Below, in pieces: positions 25,187 to 36,500 of a stretch of DNA of 64,000 bases. Every line of letters begins with the position of its first letter. The first letter of the stretch is position 1. A model generated the notes under the pieces. The model ran no database searches. It was not told where the DNA came from and saw only the letters and a list, made by a program, of their open reading frames with translations. The DNA is from Jaltomata sinuosa (Eukaryota > Streptophyta > Magnoliopsida > Solanales > Solanaceae), in assembly GCA_003996215.1 (NCBI GenBank), contig QJPP01000273.1, positions 186,001 through 250,000 on the forward strand, given 5' to 3'. The position numbers and the translations under genes are program-made.

Positions 25187-27390
25187 ATGTCACATGGTGA
25201 AAAAAAATAGGCTATCATGTTAAGACAATAAATGATTTATTGGTTTATCAAGTGGTTCCACATTGATATTAGATAAAGTGGGTTGCCAATGTAGCTATAT
25301 TTATGGGATAAAATTATAGATGTGCTTATCAATTTGTGTTTTTTGATGTTTAAATTTTGTTTTTTCGGATTTTCATGATATAATATAAGGATATAGTTGA
25401 ATTATTTTTACTATTACAAATGTTAGTTCTATAATTTTAGTATAATAATTGAAAATTGAATAATTATTTATGAAATTTTTACGATGACGCAAAGTGTAAA
25501 GCATTGTATATCATGTTAGGACAAGAAATGAGTTTATTGTTTTATTAAGTGGTGCCACATGATATTAGATAAGGTGGGTTGCTAATGTAGTTATTTTGAC
25601 CTGGCGATTTTATAGATGTGCTTATTCACTTGTGTTTTTTGACATCAAATTTTATTTTTTCTTCTGAATTTTTATGATATAATATAGGAATATAGTTGAA
25701 TTTCTTTTTACAATATAAATGTTAGTTTTATGACTTTAGTATGAAAAGTGAAAATTGAATGACCATTTAAGAAATTTCTACGATCTTACATGGTGAAAGA
25801 TATTGAATATCATATTAGGACAAAAAAATGAATTTATTGTTTTATCAAGTGGTGCCACATTTTGATAGTAGATAAGGTGGTTGCTACTGTAGCTATTTTT
25901 ACAGAATAATTTTATAGATGTGCTTGTCCACTTGTGTGTTTTTCAACATTAAATTTTATTTTATCATATTTTTATGATATAATATAGGGACATAGTTGAT
26001 TTTTTTTAACTATTACAAAGGTTAGTTAGTGCTATGATTTTAGTATAATAACTGAAAATTGAATGACCATCTATAAAATTTCTATGATGTCACATGGTGA
26101 AAAATATAGGATATATGTTATGTTAGGACAAGAAATGAGTTTATTATTTTGTCAAGTGGTGTCACACTGATGTTAGATCAGGTAGGTTGCTAATGTAGTT
26201 ATATTTACGGGACAATTTATAGATGTGCTTATCAATTTGTGTTTTTTGATGTCAAATTTTATTTTTTTGGATTTTTATGATATAGTATAGAGATATAGTT
26301 AAATTCTTTTTTTTTTTTACAGTTACAAAGGTTAGTTCTATGCCTTTAGTATAATAACTGAAAATTCAATAATTATCTATGAATTTTTACGATGTCACAT
26401 GGTGAAAGAAATTGAATATCATGTTAGGACAAGAAATGAGTTTATTGTTTTATCAAGTGATTTCACATTGATACTAGGAAAGGTGGTTTGCTAATGTAGC
26501 TATATTTACAGGATAAATTTATAGATGTGCTTATCAACTTGTGTTTTTCGACATTAAATTTTGTATTTTTTCAGGTTTTATGATATAAAGATATAATTGA
26601 ATTACTTTTTTTGTTACAAAAATTAGTTCTATCGACTTTAGTATAATAATTGAAAATTGAATGATCATCTATGAAATTTCTATAATGCCACATGATGAAA
26701 GATATCGGATATCATGTTAAGAAATGAGTTTATTATTTTATTAAGTGGCGCCACATTGATATTAGATAAGGTGGGTTGCTAATGCAACTATTTTTGCAGG
26801 GCAATTTTATAAATGTGCTTATCTACTTGTGGCTTTTGACGTTAAATTTTATATATATTTTTTAGATTTTATAATATAAGGATATAATTGAATTATTTTT
26901 TGTTACAAAAATTAGTTTTATGACTTCAGTATAATAACTGAAAATTGAACGATCATCTACGAAATTTATATGATGTCACATGGTGAAAGATATCGAATAT
27001 CATATTAGGACAAGAATGAGTTCATTGTTTTATTAAGTGGTGCCACATTGATATTTGATAAGGCGGGTTGCTAATGTAGTTATTTTTACAGGATAATCTT
27101 ATAGATGTGCTTGTCCACTTGTGTATTTTTTGACGTCAAATTTTGTTTTTATCAAAAAAATTTATCATATAATATGGGGATATAGTTGAATTCTTTTTTT
27201 TACAGTTACAAAGTTTAGTTCTATGACTTTAGTATAATAACTGAAAATTGAATAACTATCTATAAAAATTTATGATGTCACATAGTGAAAGATATCGGAT
27301 ATCATATTAGGACAAGAAATGAGTTTATTATTTTATCAAGTGGTGCCACAATTATATTAGATAAGGTGGGTTGCTAATGTTAGTGGTTGG
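25187..27390. repeat. Tandem array of ~300-bp units (about 7.5 copies)
   Basis: The motif 'gatgtcacatggtgaaag' recurs near 25187, 25482, 25782, 26084, 26390, 26683, 26971 and 27274, so the unit is about 288-306 bp. Each unit runs through 'ttatcaagtggtgccacattgatattagataaggtgggttgctaat', 'atagatgtgcttatc(c/a)acttgtgttttttg', 'tatgatataatata' and 'gaaaattgaatgaccat'. The last unit breaks off after 'gttgctaatg'. Non-coding. Confidence 0.9.
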
Positions 27391-28013
27391 GGTTAATGGA
27401 CTTCATTACAAGTGTCCTAAAAGTGTAAGGATTGACTTATTCCAAACTACATTTGTCCACAAAGATATTATTGAATCATTTATTAGGGCTGGGGTAAAAA
27501 AAATTTATGTATAATTAATATGTTTTTTTAATCATAATTAAGTAATAAAGTAGATTAAAATGCATATTAATAAACCATACTTAGTTGATGAATGAGAGAG
27601 TATGCAAAACAACATTTGTCATGTTATATTAATTTTGTATAAATATGTGGTTGTACATTTCCATTATGTACTTTCTATGGGAGCTATTTTTGCTTTATTT
27701 TTTTCTTCACTTCAGCTTTAAGATGATTTTAACCACCGAGGACCGACTCAATGAGCACCTTTGGGCAAGCAAGCGGGGCTGAGTTTGAAGAGGATCATTT
27801 TGGGAGTCCTCTTGGAATCATGGGAAAAATTCGAGTCTCGGAATTTTTCTTCTTGCCTAAGAAAAAATAAGTTTAAAAGGGAGGAGAATTGATTTTGGTT
27901 TGTAGAGAGGCCAGGTTGGTTGGGTGGAGCTAGAGTATGATTTACGGATTTGATGAAATTCAATAACTTCGATTTAAAGTTTGTATTTATCTTCAAAAAT
28001 AATAATTAGCAGA
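27391..28013. other. Gene-free stretch
   Basis: No gene recognised. A small minus-strand frame at 27748-27996 has no family resemblance I can name. Confidence 0.4.
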
Positions 28014-28642
28014 GCTAAGGATCAAAAACACACTTAATTTATTTCAATCTTTTGAGTTTCATACTTGAACTATTGAGAGTGTGATTTTCCTAACTGAACT
28101 ATCACTCAATGGTTAGCAAAACACATCTCGACTAAAATCTAATGGTGTGTACTACACTCTATTTTTTATTTAAAAATTCTGTCACGTGGAAAAATAATTT
28201 CACCGTGACAAAGTTAAAATAAATTTATATTGGGTTAAAAGTGAAGGTTAAAGATTAAAAATTATCACCGTACAAATTAATTTATTTTCTATCACGATAT
28301 TCGACATCTTTTTCTCCACCTCTCAGTCGTGGTCTCGTCTCAACTGTGGCGTCAATATCTCTCGCTTAAAACGGGAGAGTTTAGGGTTTTAAAGAAATCA
28401 ATTGAAAAATATATATTAAAAAAATATGTTAGCTAATAGAGTCGTTATATATGCCAGGTAAACGAAGATTTTATGGCCAAACGCTCCTAGAAGCATTTGT
28501 AGATAAGCATTTGGTTTAGTCAGCGTCTGGGTGTGTTTCGCGAACCATTGAATGATAGTTTAGTTAGGAAACTCACACTCCTAATAATTCAGGTATGAAA
28601 CCCAAAAAAATGGAATAGCTTAGATGTGTTTTTTACCCTTAA
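28014..28642. mobile_element. Long-TIR (MULE-like) foldback element
   Basis: About 100-bp terminal inverted repeats. The left arm ('gatcaaaaacacacttaattt', 'gagtttcatacttgaactattgagagtgtg', 'cctaactgaactatcactcaatgg') matches the reverse complement of the right arm ('aaaaaacacatctaag', 'gggtttcatacctgaattattaggagtgtg', 'cctaactaaactatcattcaatgg'). The interior has no transposase. Confidence 0.82.
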
Positions 28643-28707
28643 CTCAAATCAAAACTCAGTAACTTAAAAGGACCGGCCCGCTTATGCATGTTTTCCTTAA
28701 AATTATA

Positions 28708-28903
28708 CTTCCTCCGTTTCAATTTGTTTAACCTACTTTCCTTTTTAGTCCGTTTAAAAAAAGAATAGCCCTTTCTTTTTTAGTAATTTTTTAATTCCAA
28801 CTCCCCACATGGTATTTTAAGACCACAAAATTTAAAAGTCATTTTTATTTTTTTAAATTTCGTATCAAATTTAAATAAACCAAACAAATTAAAACGAAGG
28901 GAG
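28708..28903. mobile_element. Stowaway MITE
   Basis: The ends are CTTCCTCCGTTTCAATTTG and CAAATTAAAACGAAGGGAG, inverted relative to each other, with TA at the left border. Confidence 0.75.
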
Positions 28904-29331
28904 TGTCTAAATCCAAACTTGTAGGATTGGCTAACCTCATTTTTGCAAGTGGCCTGAAATCTAGTCAATTTTGGCAAAGTCTAGTGTATTTTAGCAAACA
29001 AGAAATAATAAATTATTAGAAGAACAAGTTGGGTAAAAAAAACCAGTAGATCTTTTTCTATTTTCTTCCTAGGGTTTGGTAGCACTTCCAAGTTGAATTA
29101 ATTTTATTTTTAAGAAATCAAATTGCACATACATAGCTCAAGTCAAATTAGTTAATACTAATAGAGACTTTCACAGTCTTTCAATAATTATTACTCCTCT
29201 GGTCCATATTACTTGTGGTAGTTATTAAAAATATTTGGTCCAAAATATTTGTCATTTTAAAAAAAATAGAATAAATTATTATTTTTATTTTCATCCTTAC
29301 TTTAATAAATGCAAAGGGAGATTAATACATA

Positions 29332-29565
29332 CTTCTTCCGTCCTATTTTATGTGGCACACTTTCCTTTTTAGTCCGTCCCAAAAAAAATGTCATTTTTCT
29401 ATAATTAGAAAAAATTTAACTTTGAAATTCCCCTTTTATCCTTAATGAAATGATTTACAATCACACAAATGTAGATTATTTTGGACCACAAGTTTCAAAA
29501 GTCTTTTTTTTTCCTTAAATATCATACCAAGTCAAAGGATGCCACATAAAATAGGACGGAGGGAA
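29332..29565. mobile_element. Stowaway MITE
   Basis: The ends CTTCTTCCGTCCTATTTTAT and ATAAAATAGGACGGAGGGAA are inverted repeats, flanked by TA. Confidence 0.8.
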
Positions 29566-29572
29566 TATTTTT

Positions 29573-29822
29573 TTGGAACCTCCAGGAAAACCCAACAACC
29601 TCTGCCCTTCGGGTGAGCACTCTGTGCGGTGAGCATTTTTTGGTAACCTGCTCACTGTGTAGCAGCTTGCAAATTATACAGGAAATGTAAACTGCACTAG
29701 GCAAGCCCTATGCGACTAGCTCATAGATGAGCGACAAACAGAGGCTGGATTCGATCCTAGGTCTCCCACATAGGAGACTCACCTCCCAATCACTTAACCA
29801 TGCCCTTTCCGACAGGTGGATT
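29573..29822 (-). mobile_element. tRNA-derived SINE
   Basis: On the minus strand it begins 'cggaaagggcatggttaagtg' (A-box-like GGCATGGTTAAGTGATTGGG), then a B-box-like GGATCGAATCC. It continues through 'gcatagggcttgcctagtgc' and 'gcagaggttgttgggttt', and ends in an A-run. It shares its body with the SINE at 50517-50712. Confidence 0.75.
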
Positions 29823-31794
29823 AATATTTTGAAATGAAGAATGGTATCAAATTGAGATCAAAAAATAAATATCACTAATTTATTCAAATTATTTTTTTGA
29901 TTAATATTTTCTTAAGAGGCATCAACCCGTTTGACATATCGTTAACTCTAGTGGCACATCTTCATATGCTGGATCTCGTCCATGTGCGCTCCCGGGGTTG
30001 GCTACGAACATGATTGACCCTCGCCTGGACTTGAGCATCGCTATCGCGTGCACCCCACTATGCGCTTGTATAAGATTTCTATAGAAATTATATAAGATAT
30101 GTATAGAAATTGTATAATTATTGTATATAATATGTATTTGTATAACTATTGTATATAATATGTATCTGTATAATTATTGTATATAGGATGTGTATAGCGA
30201 CTACAGTGCTCGCGAATTGGCTAGAAAGTGAGATTTTTAATCCGTTAACTATTTGCTGGGATTTATTTCAGCCGACTAGTCATTTGTGTCCTTTCCCCAA
30301 AATAAAATTCGTTGAAAGCGCTGCACCTCAGAAATAGGTCTTGTAATGCATTCCGATTTTATCGGGCCTAGTGCAAGTATCATCTACCAATAGCATATTT
30401 TGAGACATTTATTGGATGGTTAAAATGTAAACTAGGAATTTTCTTCGTAATAGATTGTCACTTAAGATAATAGATGGTCCTAAATATATTAATAAATGGT
30501 CCTATATTTTTAATTGATGGTCCTAACTTTTTACAACTACACAAGAAAAAATTGGCTTTCTTCTCTCAATTTTGCATGACTAGATTTGTTTATTTTTTTT
30601 CATTTTGTGTCGGTACTCTTATTGGAGTTCGATTAAATTTGGTCGCGCTGAAAAGTTTCACATTGGGGATAAATCGTTGTCTAATAAAAAAACAATTTCA
30701 TATATAGGACTAGTCGAATATCAGAGACGTCTGATTAAGGATGAAAGAATACGTACCACTTTATCACAATCGTAATTTGCATAGCTGGATTTGCATGACT
30801 AAATATGTCATAAACTAAATATTTGTGGGTAGAAAAGAATTAATTATTGCATTTTATTAGGCCATAATATTTAGCTAGTGAATGTTTGTCACAATATAAA
30901 CTAGAGGGCTTGTGAAATAATTAATTGCACGATGTAACTAATTATCACCCGATCTTCATTATTAATATATATGTGTTTCAAATTAAATTTTGAGTATGTG
31001 TATAAGTTTAGTAATATTATTTGTGACTTGCGAGAATGGTTTGGATGGATATTGAAGAGCGTTTAGGGTGATTTCGGACAAGGTTGGAACATTTACGTAC
31101 ACCTGCTGGAATTTTCTTATGCAATCTCGAGGCCTGGTGTCACGACTCAATGTGAGTAATCAATCGTGACAAGTCGACCGATCCATAATAAAAGCACATG
31201 TAGATAGAAGTCATAGCTGCCCCTCTTCGTATTTTATTTCTCAGCCTTTTCACAGACTTGTCTCCAAATTTCGACTCCACATGTCCGTTGAACCGTTCCA
31301 AAGTAGAATGACGAGCGAATGAAGGCGCTGTAAGCATTTTCTAAGATTGTGATAACAAAAAATTACATTATTATATAAGACTATTTTTTTAATCGTTTAT
31401 GCGTGTATATATATATATATACACACTCAATAAGTATCATCAGTCACCCCAATAATACTAACTTTAATATCCTATGTAGTAAATATATAACTTTGGTAAA
31501 ATAAAGCACATAAACAATATAACAAGATATGCACAAATACATCTCACGTGCCATACATATAAAAATAACTCATGTTCCATAACATAAACTCGCACGAATA
31601 ACTCACGTGCCATAATATATAAGCCAACGTGAATGTTCAACTTTTTAATGCATTTTGACATCCTTTAGTGAGGGTGTCATTGGACACAGTTTCACGTTAT
31701 CATTCATATGTTTAAAAAATATTTAATTTACAAGTCAAATGAGTTCATATAAATTGAAATAAAAAGAGTAAATGTCTTAAAGAATAAAATTATG
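29823..31794. other. Gene-free stretch with repeat remnants
   Basis: 30070-30190 is a run of 'gtataattattgtatataatatgtat' repeats, bounded downstream by 'atcgggcctagtgcaagtatc' at about 30362, probably a decayed non-autonomous element. The segment 30415-30560 ('tagatggtcctaa', repeated) matches 51497-51600. A short (AT)n tract lies at 31405. No host gene seen. Confidence 0.45.
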
Positions 31795-31802
31795 AATATA
31801 TT

Positions 31803-32677
31803 CAGAGGCGAATTCAGGATTTCAAGAAGACGGGTGCACCATTGCTTTAAAGATAAGATCTAAAATTTAATAATGACAGTAGCTTGGCGAGCAAAAGATA
31901 ATAAATTACATTATCACAAGAATATCATTAGTTTACAATTGTACTCGACGAAACTTCATATTTTGAAAACGATCTATAATAGCATCATTAATTACAGTTG
32001 CAAATAAAGGAACTCATTCCTTTTTAACTTGAATTAAAAAAAATGAAATCTTACCAATATCAAATTCATCCGCAAAATATGTAAATCTAAGATAACCAAA
32101 TCATTAGCTTTTGATGATTTCCAATTATAAGTAATGACAAAAAATTATTTTTTTATGAAAACCTTAAAGTTAAAGTCATGTATTTTGAAAATTTTGATTT
32201 TGTTAGTTTGTTTACTAAGAAGAGAAATCAAAAACTAAAAAGAATTTTACCTTGGGCCTTGGCAATGATGATTTGTCTATATTCTCAATTCGCAATGGCT
32301 TGAAGAGTTGAAGTTGGAGCTTCTTTGTGCGAAAAATAAAAGAAAAATATGAAGAGGGAAGAAAAAATATTGGTGGGGAAGTGGAAAAAACGCTTTGACT
32401 TTAGAGCTTAAGGTTTAGTTTTTTTTAAAATATAAAAAAAATGTGCTTTTAATTAAAAGAACAAAAAGGGGCAAAATTACGCCTGGCTGGGATCGACATG
32501 GAGACCTCCGCGTCCCAAACAGGGCCTAAGACCAGCGAACCATCTGGTCATTTTGAGCATGGGTTCCTTTAGCTAATATTTAGTATATTCTTTAATAATT
32601 ATACAAGTAATATACCGAGTTTAGTCGGATGATCACGGATTCCCGTGACCCAATTTTAACACACAAATTCGCCCCTG
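31803..32677. mobile_element. Non-autonomous hAT element, 875 bp
   Basis: The termini CAGAGGCGAATTCAGG and AAATTCGCCCCTG are inverted. The flanks aatatatt (31795-31802) and aatacatt (32678-32685) match at 7 of 8 positions, as expected for a hAT 8-bp target duplication. No transposase frame. Confidence 0.78.
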
Positions 32678-33226
32678 AATACATTTATGTTGACACCAAA
32701 GTAAATATTAATTTAATACAAGAAGCACATAGCTTCTCAATCTTTTTAACTATTAATGTAGGACTTTGTTCGCACGCTCAACAATCTTCTTCTCGAATAA
32801 GTTTCATTTTGTGCCATCCAAGCATTTATAGTTATCGAAGCTTAGAGCTAACATTTTGTGGGAGTGCATCTCCAAGCTACCTTTCGCATGGTAAAAGTGG
32901 TAATTGAGCCCCCACACCATCTCTTTGTCATATTCGTACTCGTCTTGTTGGATTATTGACTCTGGTACTTGTTCTTGGGCTCAATCAGCCAAAAAATACT
33001 CTTAACATAGTATCATATTATTCTCTTTGGGTCACGCCCATATGATTTTTACCAAAAAAAAAAAAAAAACTCACCATTAAACGTATGCCTACATTTTGTA
33101 TTTAACTTACCAATCTTTTTTGACTATCAATATAGAACTTTATTCGCACGCACAACAGTTAAACACTTGTCCTTTCTCATCAAAATAGATCAAGAACAAG
33201 ATATAGAGATGCTCATTTGTAAATGA

Positions 33227-33376
33227 TGACAACAATAATAATATATCCAGTAAAATCACACAAGTGAGGTCTAGAGAGGGTAGAGTGTATGCAAACCTTA
33301 TCACTATCTCGTGAAGGTAGAGAGATTGTTTTCGAAAGACCATCGGCTCAAGTTCAGAAAATTCAAGTACAAAGAA
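33227..33376 (-). mobile_element. TS-type SINE in the gene C distal promoter
   Basis: TS-like body with its (CAA/TTG) end at the left. A perfect 13-bp target duplication CATTTGTAAATGA lies at 33214-33226 and 33377-33389. It sits about 50 bp upstream of the distal TATA box and is absent from the proximal promoter copy, so it inserted after the duplication. Confidence 0.87.
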
Positions 33377-33440
33377 CATTTGTAAATGAAAATTAGAAAA
33401 AGAAAAAAAAAGGTCAAACCCCATCATTTCACCCCAACTC

Positions 33441-33447
33441 TATAAAT
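33441..33447 (+). promoter_or_regulatory. TATA box of gene C, distal promoter
   Basis: TATAAAT, 100 nt upstream of the in-frame start codon. The proximal promoter copy keeps the same box at 34440-34446. Confidence 0.72.
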
Positions 33448-33546
33448 TGAGATGGTTGATGTTGTTCCATTGTGCACCTTCTCTTGGTTCTCTTTCTTTC
33501 TTTCCCAACACAACACCCCTTAATCTATACCAACTCAACCATATTC

Positions 33547-36500
33547 ATGGAGAATATTGATTCCAAAAGCCAAGAAAAACCTAGTCCCTTCACCATGTTG
33601 TGGAACCAACTCATGGGGTTTCCAAGAAAGTTGATGGACAAAATTAGCAACATTGCTAATAATACAATACAGATTGGGAAAGATGATACAAGGAAAAATT
33701 GGCATGCAGCCAAAGTGGGATTGTCTCTCACTTTAGTGATATTGTTTTACTATTCATGGCCACTATATCATAGCTTTGAACAATCAGCAATCATGGCTGT
33801 CCTCACAGTAATGGTTGCTTTTGAGTACACTGCTGGTAATATTTAACACTACCAAAAAAAAAAATTACATATATGCTTCGACCAACTAGTTTATCAATAT
33901 GGCCGAAGTATACACTATCTATACACTTCAGTTGTATATGTTTTGTATATATTGTGTATAGATATGTCTATTTGGTATAATTACATAAATGTACACTTCA
34001 GCCAACTAGTTTATCAACATCGCAAAAGTGTACACTATCTATACACTTCAACTATATATGTTCGGTATATATTGTGTATAGATATGTATATTTAGTATAA
34101 AGTATACACTACACTGGGAACATATCTGGTAAACTAGATGGCCAAATGGTATTTGGCCGTAATTTTTCCCAAAAAAAAAGATAATTAGCTACAAAAAAAA
34201 ACTCACCATTAAAGTATGCCTACATTTTCTATTTAACTTACCATTTCTTTCAACTATCAATATAGGACTTTATTCTTATCATTTCTTTCAACTATCAATA
34301 TAGGACTTTATTCGCACACATAACTGTTAAACACTTGTACTTTCTCATCAAGATAGATCAAGAACAATATACATAGATGCTCATTTGTAAATGAAAGTTA
34401 CAAAAAAAAAAGTCAAATCCCATCCTTTCACCCTAACTCTATAAATTGAGTTGGTATATGTTGTTCCATTGTGCACCTTCTCTTGGTTCTCTTCTTTCTT
34501 TCTCAAAACACCCCTTAGTTTATACCAACTCAACCATATTCATGGAGAATATTGATCCCAAAAGCCAAGAAAAAGTTAGTGCCTTCACCATGTTGTGGAA
34601 CCAATTCATGGGGTTTCCAAGAAAGTTGATGGACAAAATTAGCAACATTGCTAATAACACAATACAGATTGGGAAAGATGATCCAAGGAAAATTTGGCAT
34701 GCAGCCAAAGTGGGATTATCTCTCACTTTAGTGATATTGTTTTACTATTCATGGCCACTCTATCAAAGCTTTGAACAATCAGCAATCATGGTTGTCCTCA
34801 CAGTAATGGTTGCTTGAGTACACTGCTGGTAATATGTACACTTCGGTCAATTAGTTTATCAATATCACCGAAGTATACACTATCTATACACTTCAGTTGT
34901 ATATATATTGTTTATGTTGTGTATAGATATGTATATTTAGTATAATTACATAAATGTAGGCTTCGGCTAACTAGTTTATCAACATCACCGAAGTATACAC
35001 TATCTATACACTTTAGTTGTATATGTTGTGTATAGATATGTATGTTTAGTATAAAGTATACACCACCTTTATATTATGTACATATCTTGTAAACTAGATG
35101 GCTAAATGGTATTTGGCTATAATTTTCCCAAAAAAAATTAGCTACAAACTTCGTTGCTATCCTTGTAGCTAAAAGAATTTTTTGATAATCTATCGCTACA
35201 TAGGTTTTGCGATGGATTTTGATGTTTAGTTACGGAATTTGTCTATTGCTAAATTCATGTTTTTCTAGTAGTGTTTTTCTGATTTGATGAATTTGTTTTT
35301 TTTCCTACTATTTTCAGGTGCAACTATATCAAAGTGCTTAAACATAGCATTTGCTACAGCACTAGGTGTAACATTAGGCATTGGAGCTAAATTTATAGCT
35401 GAGAATTGTGGAAAAGAAGGGGAGCCTATAATTCTTGGGATTTTGGTCTTCATTGTAGGTATGAAATGCAAGCACAATACAATATGTTTCTCTATAACAA
35501 AATAAAAAAATTTAAACAAAAAAATTGGAAAAATATATAGCGTACATTCTACCTTCTCAGACCCTACAGTAATAGCATGTACATCAAAGTGAGGATCCAA
35601 CATACATCTTATGCGTTAGATCTGAATTCAGTAATTTTGATTCAGACCTTATATGGAAAATTCCATGGCCATGCAGAAGAGAAATGTTATTCCCACTTAG
35701 ATCAAGACAGAATTTTTACTTGTTCTAATAACAATAAAGATGAAGCAGGGTCAAGAATCATGAAAATCGCTTTATGATAAACAAATATATTTTTTTCATA
35801 TTCGTTATTACTAGTAATTCCTACAAAGAATCAATCTAATGGCATATACTTTTTTTAAAAAAAAATTGAAGCCAAGACTAGGCTATACTAGCCTGAGGTA
35901 TTAGGGAGTTTGGCATGACCTCTACCTTTCTATAGAAAAACATAAAATGATATACGCGGAGAAGGACATAGACCTTAGCCTCGAGAAGTACATGTAGCTA
36001 GACTGAGTAAAGTAAAGACTAAACAATGACATGCATTATACTTGAATCCTCGATGTAAACCAGACGTGTTGATAACCCTGTAATGTTTAAATCCTGAATT
36101 TGCCTCTGATCAAATATTCGATTGTACTTGCTTCATGCAGGTGCTCTAGGTACATTTACAAGGTTTTATCCACATATGCAAAGGAGGTATGACTATGGAT
36201 GCATGTTCTCTGTGGCAACATTTAGCTTGGTCACAGTCTCAGGTCAGCAGCGTAAACACATGTAGTGAAGGGTGGTCAGTTGAACACCTTTCGTCAAAAA
36301 TTTATGCTCCCTATTATATGAGTTAGTTTGACTCGGCAGGAAGTTTAAGAAATAAAGAAAGACTTTTAAAATGTGTGGTCTAAAATAAGTCATAGATATT
36401 TGTGTGGTTGTAAATCATTTCATTAAGGATAAAATAGGCATTTTAAAGTTAAATTGTTACTAAATATAGAAATGTGTCATTCTTTTGGGACTGACTAAAA

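Larger units (their letters stand above)
33053..35150 (+). repeat. Tandem duplication of the gene C promoter and first exon
   Basis: Two copies, about 33053-34194 and 34195-35150, share the promoter ('actcaccattaaa...gcctacatttt', TATAAATTGAG), 5' UTR, exon 1 and the start of intron 1 ('gtatacactatctatacact', itself doubled in each copy). Copy 1 is longer because of a SINE. See the gene C and pseudo-exon entries for how each copy decayed. Confidence 0.9.

Noticed and set aside
32629..32907. 92-aa plus-strand frame
   Set aside because: It starts inside the end of a hAT element and runs into repetitive DNA; no domain recognised.
34542..34817. Proximal exon 1 as the true start of gene C
   Set aside because: A 2-bp deletion gives TGA before the splice donor, while the distal copy splices in frame.
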